Source: Pyrrhosoma nymphula (lineage: Eukaryota > Arthropoda > Insecta > Odonata > Coenagrionidae). Taken from it: 64,000 bases of DNA. How positions within the stretch are numbered: position 1 is the stretch's first letter; the number at the start of each line of letters is the position of its first letter. The position numbers and the translations under genes are program-made. Below, piece after piece: positions 33,691 to 44,159 of the stretch. Location of the stretch: the NCBI GenBank assembly GCA_963573305.1, contig OY754329.1:79756576-79820575 (forward strand), written 5' to 3'. A model generated the notes under the pieces. That model searched no databases. It saw only the letters and a program-made list of their open reading frames with translations, and was not told the DNA's origin.

Positions 33691-34009
33691 AAAAGTACTC
33701 AAGCCAAGTGCAACTTGAAAAGGAACGAATCTTTAAACTCGTTCCTTTTAGTGAACGAGAACGAAAGTAACGAGTCCGAGAAAGGAACGAAACTGCCCAT
33801 CACTATACACACACACTACCATTGACAGTAAAAAAACAAACATTCCAATAACATTAAATTTTCCCTTTTTCCCTCTCCTCCTTCAATTACTTTTCCTTAA
33901 TCCTCAGTTTTCCTGGGATGGTACCTTATCATCCCCTGCCTCACACCCCTGCGGCGACTAACAGTGTAGCAAATTAACATAGAAAGAGATTTGGGTTCCA
34001 CGGCCGGCA
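33691..34009. other. Anonymous DNA
   Basis: Near 33728-33775 GGAACGAATCTTTAAACTCG is followed by TCGTTCC repeats in inverted order, a small fold-back. Otherwise nothing is recognised. Confidence 0.4.
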
Positions 34010-34140
34010 CGTTAGGGGTCATTGAAGTAAATCGTAAGGCGATTTTGACCACTTTTTGACCACCCACTCTTCAATGTAAGGCAACGTAATTTTCACAAAC
34101 CCCACCCTCCCTCCCAATCATACGTAAGTTTTCATATATT
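34010..34140 (-). repeat. Dispersed repeat of unknown family
   Basis: On the minus strand CTTACGTATGATTGGGAGGG, GTGGTCAAAATCGCCTTACG and AATGACCCCTA follow one another. This wording (a purine-rich GGGAGGG stretch between CTTACGTA and CGCCTTACG, ending in GACCCC) resembles repeats seen in many insect genomes. The assignment is from memory of style and has no family name. Confidence 0.35.
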
Positions 34141-34870
34141 TTTGGAACCATGGATAAAGACATAAAAATATTTGGGGGTTTCCGTATCCAAGGGCGTGAA
34201 AACTGACTTCATACCCTTTGTTTTTTTTTAATTTTGTACGTAATCATAGTTTTTTCATAAATATTCACTTTCATCCGTATCTTTTTAACGGTTTTCGAGA
34301 TTTCGCGGTTCACCGTAGGAGCGATTCGTAAAATACCTCATCTTTAAAAGTGCAATATAAATGAGCGCAAGGAAGTGACCATAGTTTTTCTTGCAGTTAC
34401 GTATAAATCAAGACATACCTTAATTAATACGCCGCAGTGCTATTCCTACAAAGTAAGATATTTCGTCCGGCAATAATTTTAAAAAGTGATTAGAATATTA
34501 TATCAGATATAACTAAAACCTTAAGTAAGATTGTTTATGATTCCCTTCCCACCTGTGCAAGACAACGTCTGAATAACTCAACCCCCTAAAACTTCTTATT
34601 GTCTTCGTAATTCGTTTTTATTTTTCTTAGACCATGCATAGCCTAATTTCCTAGCGCAATAAACTACGGATAATTTTTTTATAAACCTATTTCAATAAAA
34701 GAAAATTCGTATTGATCAATATTAATTCGCATTAATTATTCCCATTCCATACGCGATGTTTGTTCGTCAATCTCTCTCTCTCTCTCTCGCATTTTCTACG
34801 CCCTTTCCCAAAAGCATATCTCAAACGGTTCCAATTAATTCCCATCAACCCTTAAAACGCCCACGTTTCA
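34141..34870. other. Anonymous AT-rich DNA with (TC)9
   Basis: The only clear feature is a TC run at 34771-34788. It is followed by a pyrimidine-rich stretch leading to a possible splice acceptor at 34871. Confidence 0.45.
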
Positions 34871-34871
34871 G

Positions 34872-35086
34872 AACCTCCTCCAACGAATGAAAGTGTCCTC
34901 AGTGCCGTCACGGGGGATCCAAGGTCGATGTACGCAAAACGGGCCCAATTTTCCTTCGTCGATGAGAAGAGCGCGTAGGCAGACTTGCTGAGGCAATATT
35001 TGACCTCGATCATTTGAGGCGATAAGAAAACTGTTTTGCATCTCTCGACGGGAAAGCTCGTTCAAAAAAGACACGACGAGCGTGAG
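34872..35086 (+). other. Candidate exon
   Basis: A C/T-rich stretch ends in CACGTTTCAG (acceptor-like), and 215 bases later GAG is followed by GTAAGTGC at 35087, which is a near-consensus donor. The segment between is richer in G+C and CpG than its surroundings. All three plus frames contain a stop, so it cannot be an internal coding exon. It could be a non-coding or terminal exon. A 68-codon minus frame (34868-35074) is the alternative. No family is recognised in any frame. Confidence 0.25.
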
Positions 35087-36911
35087 GTAAGTGCGTGTCT
35101 ACGTCTTCCCCGGGCATAAACATTCTTCAGTGAAACGGGTTGTGTTTCCAGAATTCGTTGACGGCTCTGAATAAATACCATCCAAACCAAAGAACATGAG
35201 CGACTAATGAGCCACTTATCATCTTGTAGGCATTTTGAATTAAATTTCTTTCTATACCTTTCTCTTTTACTATTTTCTCTATAATAATTTTAAATATCAG
35301 ACAAGTTACTAATGACACAGCAAAATGTACCAGATAGTATGCTCTAGCTTAACCGATAACTGATCATATTACTACTGACCTAGGTTAGGAATATTTGTAC
35401 CGTTTCGGTATTCCCTCAGACGAAGGTCTTCGCCGGTATCTTAACATTTTTTTTAATTTCATAAAATTATTCTTTATTATTCAAGAAAATCATTTGCTGT
35501 GTATAGCTGGGTAATTTTCCAAATAACGTGAGTTAAACATCCTCCATGACTCGAGCTAAAAACGATAAGTATAATGGCATGGGTGTAATAGAATAACAAT
35601 ATCAAAAAAAGTAGTTAAAGTGTCACAATTATTGCATACATGTTTTGAATGCGTAGTCATATCTATATAATTATAATTTTGATTTAAATGTCAAAGGATT
35701 ATCGCTAAAGCAAGATCACAGGATTTGAAATTTCCAAAAGAAGATGTAATGGTTTTAAAAGTAACATACTCAACGGAAAAAGTACAGGCGCAGTAGGAAA
35801 ATCGAGAGTGAAATATAACTCACTTAAACATTTTGATCCACAGACTATAAACCCAATTTACTCATTAGAACTTTTTCTGAGAGTCACGCCATAAAATCCT
35901 CGAAGTATATCAATGGCTATTGTAACTTGAAGAATTACGGCTGGAAGAGTACGCCTGTTTCTCCTGGGATGCTACCAAATTCCTTCCTTTTCTTTTTTAT
36001 TCCGGATTCTATTCATTCAATTCCAGAATTTTATGCTTAAACTCCCTCCATTTACCCAGTAAATTTCCTTCGGAATTGTTATAGCATGGCACAAGCTTTT
36101 CTCTCTCTCTCTCCCTCTCTCTCTTTTCGTTATTCCATTAACTTTTTTTAGTTTTATCTTATCTTTGACAAAGTTCCAACATTAAGAATGATAAGAATTA
36201 CGCATAATCATTGGAGGCCCTGATTTTAAATCTCGTGAACTACCGTCCGTACGGAGGAGAGTGACCTATTAAAAATATGTATAGTCATTTCCCGCAGGAC
36301 ATGCGATTTAGTGATTTTTCAACGGTGGCCGGTAGCAATCGCACTTCAGAGTTACCCTTACGTACTGTAAAGCTTACACACATTTCGTTCACACTTCTTG
36401 ACAATGAATTTTAGTGGCACCAGAGGATATAAGCCTTAAGTACATCCACGCATGTTTTCCACAGTAAAGTTCAACAATTTCCCTTTCCTAACGTGGATTG
36501 AGTATCTAGTGAATAGATAATTACTGATCACGCAGTAAAGAAAATGAATGAATAAAACAACTTCATCACACAAATCACTGAGAAAATAACTACCAAATGA
36601 TTTAAATAAAATTTTGCAAGAAAAAAAGTAATCAAGAATATCCTGAAGTTCCCAGATGACTTTTACTGTCCATCTATTTCCATTTCTCTATATTGTAAGC
36701 TGTAAAAATTACAACTGCGACAAACTATGTAAATAGTAATATCATTAGTGACTAAAATATATTTTGGCACCCGGTAACTTTTTATTTTGTTACAGAAGAT
36801 AATACGACTCAAAAATTACTTATTTAAATTATAATCAAAACATTATTTAATGGCCATACATTATGAAGTAAAAATTTCCCTACATCCGCTATTACTTGCT
36901 CGACGACAGAA
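35087..36911. other. Anonymous AT-rich DNA
   Basis: A CT-rich microsatellite lies at 36101-36125. Near 35400-35445 the minus strand reads GACCTTCGTCTGAGGGAATA and CCGAAACGGTAC, a possible distant member of the CTGAnGA/GAAAC group. No gene is seen. Confidence 0.45.
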
Positions 36912-36925
36912 CACATGGTAATAAA

Positions 36926-37140
36926 TTATACCAACATTTTTTCGGTTGATGCCCGCGTTTGTTGTTTAGGATCACTAAAGTTTCGTCAGCTATCCTCCCT
37001 ACGTCCTCCTTACATCCTTCACCTAAGAACGCCAGCAGGATAGATGGCGAAACTGTTGTGATCCTAAACAACATACGCGGACGTCACCCAAAAATGTTGA
37101 TATCATATTATCGACGCCGCAGAAACCTGCAAACGAACAT
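36926..37140. mobile_element. Fold-back element with 14-bp direct flanks
   Basis: Left arm (to about 36996) and right arm (37038-37110) are inverted copies of about 70-75 bases: GTTGTTTAGGATCAC pairs with GTGATCCTAAACAAC, and CCAACATTTTT with AAAAATGTTG. The whole is flanked by a perfect direct repeat CACATGGTAATAAA at 36912-36925 and 37141-37154, which is probably a target-site duplication. No protein is encoded. The mirror-image 60-63-codon frames at 36892-37150 are products of the palindrome. Confidence 0.75.
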
Positions 37141-37154
37141 CACATGGTAATAAA

Positions 37155-38000
37155 GTAGGAATTGCGTCTAATATCTATAAATTCAAGTTTGAAAGTTTGG
37201 GCTTGGATAAACTTTAACGACTGAGAAGCGCTAGGGGAACTCAAGGTACATATTGTACAGTTCCAGGTAGACACCCACATTGTTGAAGCATGAGAGTAAT
37301 ATGCCTCGATCGATTCTCTTTGTATGAATGTGATAAAGGAAAACCGAGAGGCTGCGACTTGGATGATCTACAATAGAAAGACGTTTTCAGGCCATAAAGG
37401 AGGTTAATGAAGGTAAACCCTGAAAAGTGATACCTCTATGACAAAAGCTTTAATTATTTAAAGATGTAAACGAGTAATGTTATTTATAGTAGCCTCTTTG
37501 TTGGAAAACCAGACATATGATAGCGATTACAGAGGGCTCGGCACATACCTCTCTATCAAGAGTACTTAATAGTAACAACTAAAACTATCTTTTTTCAGAA
37601 GACTCACATCATTGGCAATGGTTACATAATATATAGCCCAAATATCTCTCTTCCTGATACATGTGATACGCTGCCCATTAATTATCAAACAGAATCCATT
37701 AGATTCCGGTTACAATAAGTGTTCAGAGAGATAGAGAAATGAGCCATTAACACTTGAGATAAATAAAAATTACGTAATAAAATTATTTATGACAAGTCAT
37801 TCACAAAATCCCCAAATGATGAACTGGCGAAATTTCAATAAACACAACAATTTCATAACGCATAAACAACAATTTCATAACGCATAGCAGGTAAGTCCCT
37901 TAATGGATCTACACCAAGCCCTATAATTGAGTAGATTTTCCATTATGGGACAAGGCACCCATATAAGCTTAAGCTAACGCCATACCTATCTTTAAAAATG
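37155..38000. other. Anonymous AT-rich DNA
   Basis: Apart from a two-copy 22-bp tandem repeat (37844-37886) nothing is recognised. Confidence 0.5.
37844..37886. repeat. 22-bp tandem duplication
   Basis: ACAACAATTTCATAACGCAT A occurs twice with a 22-base period and no differences in the core. Confidence 0.9.
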
Positions 38001-38009
38001 CTGCCAGCT

Positions 38010-38250
38010 AGAAGGACGTGTCGTCAACATCCCGACAAACGAAGCCTCTGCCGTCATGGGACACTGAATTCGCGTTTACCAAAGCAAACGGAATTCACAT
38101 TCACACGCCCGGGGAATGCAAAGCGGAGGATGTAAGCTCAGGAAAGAGGAAGGAAGGGCTCTCCTCGAGGGCCGCAACGAGGGACCGGAAACTCTCCGGG
38201 CTGTCGCCTGGTGTGAAAGTGAATTCTAGCGGAGCCGACAAGTGAGGATA
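38010..38250. other. GC-rich block with 75-codon frame
   Basis: A plus frame (38018-38245) and a minus frame (38101-38286) share this CpG-containing block. Neither protein is recognised. It contrasts with AT-rich flanks. Confidence 0.25.
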
Positions 38251-38940
38251 TACTATAAACTCACATATACATATTCGCTGAAGCAAGCATGCGTATACTT
38301 ATGCCTGTATGCAATAGCATTCACACGACCTTTTAGCAAGTCGCAAACAAAAAGAATTACTGTGAATACAGAGACAAAGGTTTCTCATATCTTAACGGCT
38401 GCAGAATCACCGCGCAAATAATGACAGAATAATGAAAACTCTAGGTCCATAAAACATATTCTTGGTATGAAACCTGGCTTCGAAAAATTATCCCATCGAT
38501 GATGGTCATTTTAAGTAGCCGGAGGTCTTAAGTAGTTTAAGAGCTGATTCTTTCAAGTACCATTGCTTTAACTATAGGCTATACTATAGGCTAACTAACT
38601 ATAGAACCTGGCGGTTCAACTCAACCAGGCATGCACCTACATGAAATATTTTCCCCCTATCCTTGTCTAGGCTTTATCCCCCTATGTTTTCATGCCGAAT
38701 CAAGCATTATCCAGAGTTTTCTAAAAAGTTTTCCAAACCACGGTCGTTTCAGATGAAATACATTGTATAAAAGCATTACAAATTGAGCTTTTATTCTGAC
38801 GAATACAAACCTCTCCAACTAAGTGATGCAGGAGTTAATATCGAATAATAAAGCAGCCTGTACTGCCAAGACGATTTCTTCGGATTTTTTCTGGGTCAAC
38901 AGACGATCATAAATATAAGAGGCCCAAGATATAATTCTAC
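38251..38940. other. Anonymous AT-rich DNA
   Basis: No frame of 60 codons or more and no repeat, except CTATAGGCTA occurring twice near 38575-38595. Confidence 0.45.
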
Positions 38941-39007
38941 CACCCGATTTACAGGCAAAAATACTTTAAAACTATAATTTTAAGTATTTTTGCCTGTAAA
39001 TCGGGTG
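38941..39007. repeat. Perfect 26-bp inverted repeat
   Basis: CACCCGATTTACAGGCAAAA ATACTT (38941-38966) is exactly mirrored at 38982-39007 across a 15-base AT-rich spacer. Pairing continues weakly outside. It would form a long stable hairpin in DNA or RNA. It carries no GAAAC motif, so it differs from the other fold-backs. Confidence 0.95.
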
Positions 39008-39429
39008 TTGATATATCTATATTTCCCATTTGCTAAAAGCAGAGGAAGATTTTGAATATTTACGTAACAGACTGAAACAACATAGGAATACCAAAACTTC
39101 GCTTTCTTATTAAAGACGACGCCCATCTACTTTAAAGTAGCGTGTAAAACTAGTCATCTATATTATTTTCATATATTTGATAAGCATGTAAACAGTTTCT
39201 CATCTCGCTGGAAGACTTTATCTTTTACTCACGAAGAATGAACAAAAAATTCCTTCACAAGACTCAAAATTGAACAAAAACATTTCCAAGTATTACTAGA
39301 AGTTCCTTATTTTGTGACAATATCATTCTGCATTTGCAAACTTTGATTAAAAATATTTTACGAGTTACATCCTTACCATTTTTTTGTCCATTTCACCTCC
39401 ACTCCTCCCTGACGCTACCATTCCCTTCG
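39008..39429. other. Anonymous AT-rich DNA
   Basis: Nothing recognised. Confidence 0.5.
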
Positions 39430-39760
39430 AATGACGCCAGTTAAGTATAGAGGAGCAATTCCCGTGGTTTGCAATTTTCGCCTCAGTGAACCCGCCTTCT
39501 TCTCTCTCCCACCCAGTCCCGCTTCCTCTATCATGGGGCGGCTTTTTCGTCCTGCGGAACCCTCTCCTCACAAAACCCCTAGACCTGGGGAGGAGAGGTG
39601 GAGGGAACCACCACCCACCACCCTAGCACTAGGCGGCGCCACATCCACCCTCATTTCCCCTGTCTCAGCTGACCCGATTCAACCCTCCAAAACCACGAAA
39701 TTCCCATTCCTAGAAATGTCCTCTCCGCACAAACCCTAGGCCCAGGAGGAGGAATTCCTT
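39430..39760. other. GC-rich block with internal repeat
   Basis: A plus frame of 102 codons (39431-39739) and a minus frame (39365-39571) overlap in a C-rich stretch. CTCCTCACAAAACCCCTAGA near 39565 and CTCTCCGCACAAACCCTAGG near 39720 form an internal direct repeat, each followed by CC(T/C)GGGGAGGAG-like or CCCAGGAGGAG-like sequence. The protein is P/S-rich and unrecognised. Confidence 0.35.
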
Positions 39761-39935
39761 CATACTGCCATTTGCCCTCATCGTAGAAAACCTCACCGCC
39801 CACATGCCCTCATGCCTACTACACATGCACACATTCATCCATACCCATCGCACGGTTCTCTTTCGGTGTAGGCACAGTCAAAAACGTTTAAATTCATTAT
39901 TAACTAAAATGCTTTTGCATGTAGATGGATACCAT

Positions 39936-39966
39936 GACGCGTCTTGCAGATAGACGTCATCGTCAG
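39936..39966 (-). repeat. CTGAnGA-type motif, single copy
   Basis: The minus strand reads CTGACGATGACGTC and, 14 bases later, AAGACGCGTCATGG. The first half matches CTGAnGA exactly. GAAA is changed to AAGA, but the ACGCGT palindrome plus C is kept. It lies 300 bases from the end of the LINE at 40.26 kb. Confidence 0.5.
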
Positions 39967-40255
39967 GTAGAGAAAATTTTTGTTTATTATCCGTTCATTG
40001 TTGTTGTAGTTAGGGGGGAGATGAGATAATACATAGGTGTGGGGAAGGTTCAGAAAGGCAGCGGCCAGTAGAAACGTTGATCAAGGGCTGGTGAGGCGGG
40101 AGAGGTTCTTAGTTATCCTTAAAAAGGACACTCTTTTGCAAATTGAAATTATAAGACATTCTACAAACCTATGTAACAAACTATTATTTTCACACCCTTC
40201 CCCACTCCTTTCTGACAAAAATTACCTGGATAAATAAAAATCTTTACCCTGCCTT

Positions 40256-41460
40256 TCTTAACCTTCCTCGATCTTTTGTATTATTTCCTCTCCCGTAGCT
40301 ACAACCACAATAAACAGAACATAAACAAACATATTTTGTACCTGACGATACCATTTCTCGGCAAAACTCGTCAACCTACTAAAATATTTGAAGATTAAAA
40401 AATGAGGGAATTTATCGAAAGCTTTTTTTAAATCTAGAAATATTGCGTCTACTTGGACAAGCTTTTCTCCCGAGGAAAGAATGTCGTGAAGGAAGAGGGC
40501 CAACTGGGTTTCGTAAGACCTGCCTTTCCGGAATCCGTGCTGATTTTGCGTTAACACGTTTTGATTATCCAAGTGCCCCATAATCGAACTAACAATTATA
40601 TGTTCCCATATCTTGCACGAGATAGACGTAAGGGAAATCTGTCTATAGTTACTGGGCTCTTCCTTATCACCGCATTTAAATATTGGTGTAACGTTATCGA
40701 ATTTCCAATCGTAAGGAACACGATGTTGTGTTAGAGATTTTTCAAATATTATTTTCATGTACGGTGCTATTTCTGATGCTAATTCTTTATAAACTTGGGC
40801 GAGAATTTGATCGGGACCGGGTGACTTTTTGGTGATAGACTGCATTGGGTGCTTATATAGCCTATGCATCGTAGCGGTGTTATTTGGAGAGCATGTTGTA
40901 GGTATAGACGCTTAGAAAAAAGGTGTTGAGGATATTTGCTTTATCTAATTTGTTGTTTGCTCTTTATCCTAGATTGTTCTTTAGTGACGTTACTGTTTAT
41001 TTGTAGCCTTGAACCTCCCTCACGTACGTCCAAAATGTTTTAGGGTTATCCTCTAAATATTCGCCTAATATTTTATTTTTGAATTCCGTTAATGCTTTTT
41101 GAAATGCCGCCTTTGCTGCTGTTTTCGCTTTTTTGTATTTTTCGCATAACTTCTTAGACTCCTCTTCGGGGAGACCCTGACGTGCGTTCTTCATTTTGGC
41201 GTTTCAGATTCGCTGTCGCTTGAGAGATTTCCGGACGTTCGCATTATACCACCTAGGTTCAGTATTGACCTTTTTAAGTTTACTTGGTATTGCGCTAGTT
41301 ATGGCTAGTCGTGTGATGCTACGAAAGGTATTCAATTTATAGTCAGTACAACGGTTTTCACTAATATCACTAACTTCTTTATACAAGGTCAATAGTTCTC
41401 GTTTTAAACCTGCGAAATCCGCCTTGTGAAATAAGTATACCCTCCTCTTTGTGCCTTTTT
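40256..41460 (-). pseudogene. LINE reverse transcriptase, N-terminal half, broken
   Basis: This is the best-preserved element of the window. The 203-codon frame at 40258-40869 contains SPGPDQILAQVYKEL (RT block 0/1), WKFDNVTPIFKCGDKEEPSN (block 2), YRQISLTSISCKIWEHII, QHGFRKGRSYETQLALF (block 3) and DAIFLDLKKAFDKFPH (block 4, palm aspartate). The sequence departs from the family just after this point, so the YADD box and the C-terminus are lost. Upstream, 40997-41194 and 41204-41392 (same frame, one stop apart) give the basic linker that precedes RT in CR1/jockey-type ORF2, including RRVYLFHKADFAGLKREL near 41400-41450 and TFWTYVRE. A frame change separates linker and RT. No endonuclease domain is seen. 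Confidence 0.92.
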
Positions 41461-41579
41461 GTCAGTAATAATATGGAATCTAGCTTTCCGGCTTCTTGCT
41501 ATCTTGCTTGCTTGCTTGGAATGTCCTATTCTTTCATACCTCTTTTTCTTCAATTACACTCCTACAATGCTACATACAC
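41461..41579. other. LINE-flanking DNA
   Basis: Short unrecognised stretch between the RT element and a possible second tail on the same strand. Confidence 0.4.
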
Positions 41580-41760
41580 GCCCTCCTATTCTTAGGACTC
41601 CTGATGTCCACTCCCAATGGAATCTTTCCCCACATTCAGCCATGACATGATCGGTCTACCCCTTCCTCTAACACCATCCACTTCTCTAATACAACTACTT
41701 TGTTTTTCGATTCTCATCCGTTCTCTTGATAAAATAAACGCCTTATTTACACGTCAACTA
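41580..41760 (-). pseudogene. Possible LINE C-terminal tail
   Basis: The minus strand reads VDGVRGRGRPIMSWLNVGKD before a stop. It resembles the GRGRPRxxWLDxVxxD closing motif of LINE proteins. Preceding codons (NKVVVLEKW) are in another frame. Evidence is one short block. It might be part of the same insertion cluster as 42480-42840. Confidence 0.4.
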
Positions 41761-42305
41761 AATCTCTACCCTAATCTACACCCGTGTCACTAGATGGAAT
41801 ACTGGGATGTAGATGGCTCATGAAATAGACCTTTTACTTACAATTGAGTATATTGAAATTTTCCTGGTATGTAGGTGATTTTCTGTCATGTGAACTTAAT
41901 AGTATGTTGATACATTTTCTTTTTATTCAACTGTTTTTTTTTCATTTTCACAGTCATGTTTTGTTTTCTACGGATGTGCTTACCTATATTGCATCCGGAA
42001 TATATTTTACATTGTTATTGTTACAATTCCAACTAATTTGTTGACAATTGTCCATTTATGCATTGCTTATGTTATGTACCTGCAGCTGTTTGTATTTTTT
42101 TGCTTCAGTAGGACTATTTCCCTATTTCCATTTTTGTATGCTTATTCGCTATGGACGGCTTCAAGAACTTTAAACTTTTTCTAATATATTCTACTCGACC
42201 CTCAATCATAAACCTGAGCGATATTAAGGTGTATCGACAGCGTTATTTGATGTTCACCATACATCACATTGGTATTATTAGCTGTTTATTGAGTTGGTTA
42301 TTGAC
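41761..42305. other. Anonymous AT-rich DNA
   Basis: A 66-codon plus frame at 41844-42044 is hydrophobic by composition and unrecognised. Confidence 0.45.
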
Positions 42306-42447
42306 AGGTGGTTAAGAGTGCGGTGATCCCATACCAAGTATCCGGGTTCGAATTCCAGTAACACTGGAATCACTAACACTGGTGTGGAATCACCCCGTGC
42401 CACATACCCTATTGGTGGCTTGCACGGTACTTTGTAGATGTAGATGA
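42306..42447 (+). mobile_element. tRNA-headed SINE with LINE-type GTAGAT tail
   Basis: GTGGTTAAGAGTGCGGTGAT (A-box region) and TCCGGGTTCGAATTCCAG (B-box) begin the element. It ends with GGTGGCTTGCACGGTACTTT GTAGATGTAGATG, nearly the same as the terminal 33 bases of the LINE at 19729-19932 (GCGGCTTGCGGGGTAGTAT...). A SINE sharing its 3' end with a LINE is the known way SINEs recruit the partner's reverse transcriptase. Total length about 142 bp. No target duplication was identified. Confidence 0.72.
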
Positions 42448-42479
42448 ACACCTGACATTTTATTCGTTTCCCCATTCCC

Positions 42480-42846
42480 ACTGTGTTATGTGGAGAGCAC
42501 TTTAGGTTCAGTACTCAGTCCGTCGGATGGAACGTAAGACCTTGGACCCCTTTTCGCTTTTCGTTAAGAGCAGGCTAATGCCGACACCAAGTTTCTCTCC
42601 ATTCCTCCTCATTTCCCCAAATAATCACTTTCACACCAATCTACCAAGCTGTGCACATCGGCGATAGATATCCAACCAAACTTAGATTGGGTATCAAGGG
42701 AGGTGACCGAGAATTGACAGCACTTGCACTATTAAGAATAAGTTGGAAGGTCAATAAGGGAGCATTATTGGAGAAATAGAGAGATAGAGAAAAACCAGAT
42801 ATTTGCTGTGGCTTAAACTTAGCAAAAGGCGCCAAGGGTTACTCAG
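42480..42846 (-). repeat. LINE 3'-UTR-like repeat
   Basis: On the minus strand GAATGGAGAGAAACTTGGTG, TCGGCATTAGCCTGCTCTTA and CATCCGACGGAC follow in order. The first block recurs at 6095-6118 and in part at 5545-5560. The CCGACGGAC block recurs inverted at 7612-7625. It is probably untranslated sequence shared by the LINE family that fills the first 8 kb. Confidence 0.5.
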
Positions 42847-43350
42847 TTAAGGTAGTTTGAGTGAGATATCACTTCATAAAGAAAACTCAATGAATTTGCC
42901 CAAATTGTAAAAAAATATCTCACCTTTCTTTTGATACTAAAATGTCAGCCACTTGCGGTACTGTTTTCGGAGATATTTGTCAAAAAATAAAAGCCGTATT
43001 TCATGAGACATGCTATGCCTATGCACTCCTGAGAGAACTAAATGTTTAATAATGAGTAATATCTGACACAAATATCGCGTAATAAATGTAATGGTGAGCA
43101 GCGCGAACGCTTTCTTAACTATTTTTAAAATTAAATTCATTTCTCCCAGAGGTACCTTTAATGTTACACAATCGCAAAAGTTAAAGTATTATATGTGTAT
43201 ATTTAGTTAATTACTGAGACACTTGGTCATGTAAATCAAACGTTTTGCGTCATAATTAAAACAATATTTACTTCACGTTCCTTACAACTGCTAGAATTCA
43301 AAGATAAAATTCGAGAATGGTTCCTAATATGACTAGAGAAAAATCTCCCT
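42847..43350 (+). repeat. Interspersed repeat, copy 2 (first copy at 1768)
   Basis: It aligns by eye with 1768-2275 from GGTAGTTTGAGTGAGATATC to TATGACTAGAGAAAAATCTC, in the same orientation. In both places the repeat follows LINE-like sequence, so it may be the terminal part of a retroelement. A 67-codon minus frame at 42937-43140 is incidental. Confidence 0.6.
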
Positions 43351-43445
43351 AAAACTACTTTCAACGCCTCTCCAATGGGCGGAGAACTAAAGTTTTCTCT
43401 GAATGAATCCCAAGTGAGGATCGGGATTCCGCTGATAAATCTCTT

Positions 43446-43505
43446 CCTTTACCGGGATTAGAACCTGAATATTTCGTAATGAGAAGCCGGTACTCTGACC
43501 ACCAC
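43446..43505 (-). repeat. tRNA-derived SINE head
   Basis: On the minus strand GTGGTCAGAGTACCGGCTTC and CAGGTTCTAATCCCGGTAAA give clear A- and B-boxes. The related copy at 18358-18418 shares the A-region wording. Confidence 0.6.
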
Positions 43506-43980
43506 AAAAAATAAATTACTATCGGCGCAGAAAAGGTGGAACGCTGAACTACAAGCATTTGTATGAAATTCCAGCGGAGCCCCTTAGAGTCGTGTCATAT
43601 ATCGTTTTACTCCTTGTTTATTTCACTACAAAATGCGTTCATTGAAAAGTGTTTAAACGTAAACGTTTAGCTTCTACGGTCGTCTTCTTCATCTCGTCAC
43701 GGCCAAAATAATTGATTGGTGCACTTCATTATTTTTTACGAATAGACTGACATCTCCGCATTACAAATGTTCTTTTAAAATTAAATTTTACAATTATTTT
43801 ATTTTTAAAATATCCGAAAGCTAGATTTCAATTTCCGAGACGTAAAAAAGTACAATAATATCGAAGTTACGTATGCTCTAAGGAAATAAAATTCATAACT
43901 TTTCATGCAAGGAAATGTTGGTATTCTACCTCTTACTTAAAATAAGCCACAAAGTAGAAAATCGCCCCGTAAAGCGAGTA
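43506..43980. other. Anonymous AT-rich DNA
   Basis: Nothing recognised. Confidence 0.5.
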
Positions 43981-44075
43981 AAACGATGATGAAGGATAAG
44001 TCGAAACGTCGGCAGAGGAGGACATGTAGTTACTAACCCGGACGGAAACCTGTGAACAATTTACTTCAGTACAAC
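43981..44075 (+). repeat. Single arm of the fold-back/hammerhead-like family
   Basis: CGATGATGAAGGATAAGTCG is followed by AAACGTCGGCAGAGG and then ACTAACCCGGACGGAAACCT. The core is TGATGA ... GAAACGTCGG. The AACCCGG ... ACC spacing downstream matches the arms at 51294 and 63127 (AACCCGGTTTAAATCCCG, ACCCGGTTGGAAACCCG). There is no inverted partner within 1 kb, so it looks like a solo repeat. Confidence 0.6.
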
Positions 44076-44159
44076 GATATATTACACAACTCTCTGGGGC
44101 ATGGGGGGTAGAATTTCATATAAATGCTGAAAGTTCAGCGTTCTACCTTTTTTGCACCG

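Noticed and set aside
35400..35445. Full member of the CTGAnGA/GAAAC group
   Set aside because: It has TCTGAGGGA and GAAACGG, but A9 is changed and the palindrome after GAAA is absent, so I leave it as a distant look-alike.
36892..37150. Paired 60-63-codon frames with similar proteins
   Set aside because: They are mirror products of the fold-back palindrome.
38941..39007. Rho-independent terminator or bacterial-type attenuator
   Set aside because: The context is eukaryotic and the stem has no adjoining T-run with a GC-rich base; it is simply a long palindrome.
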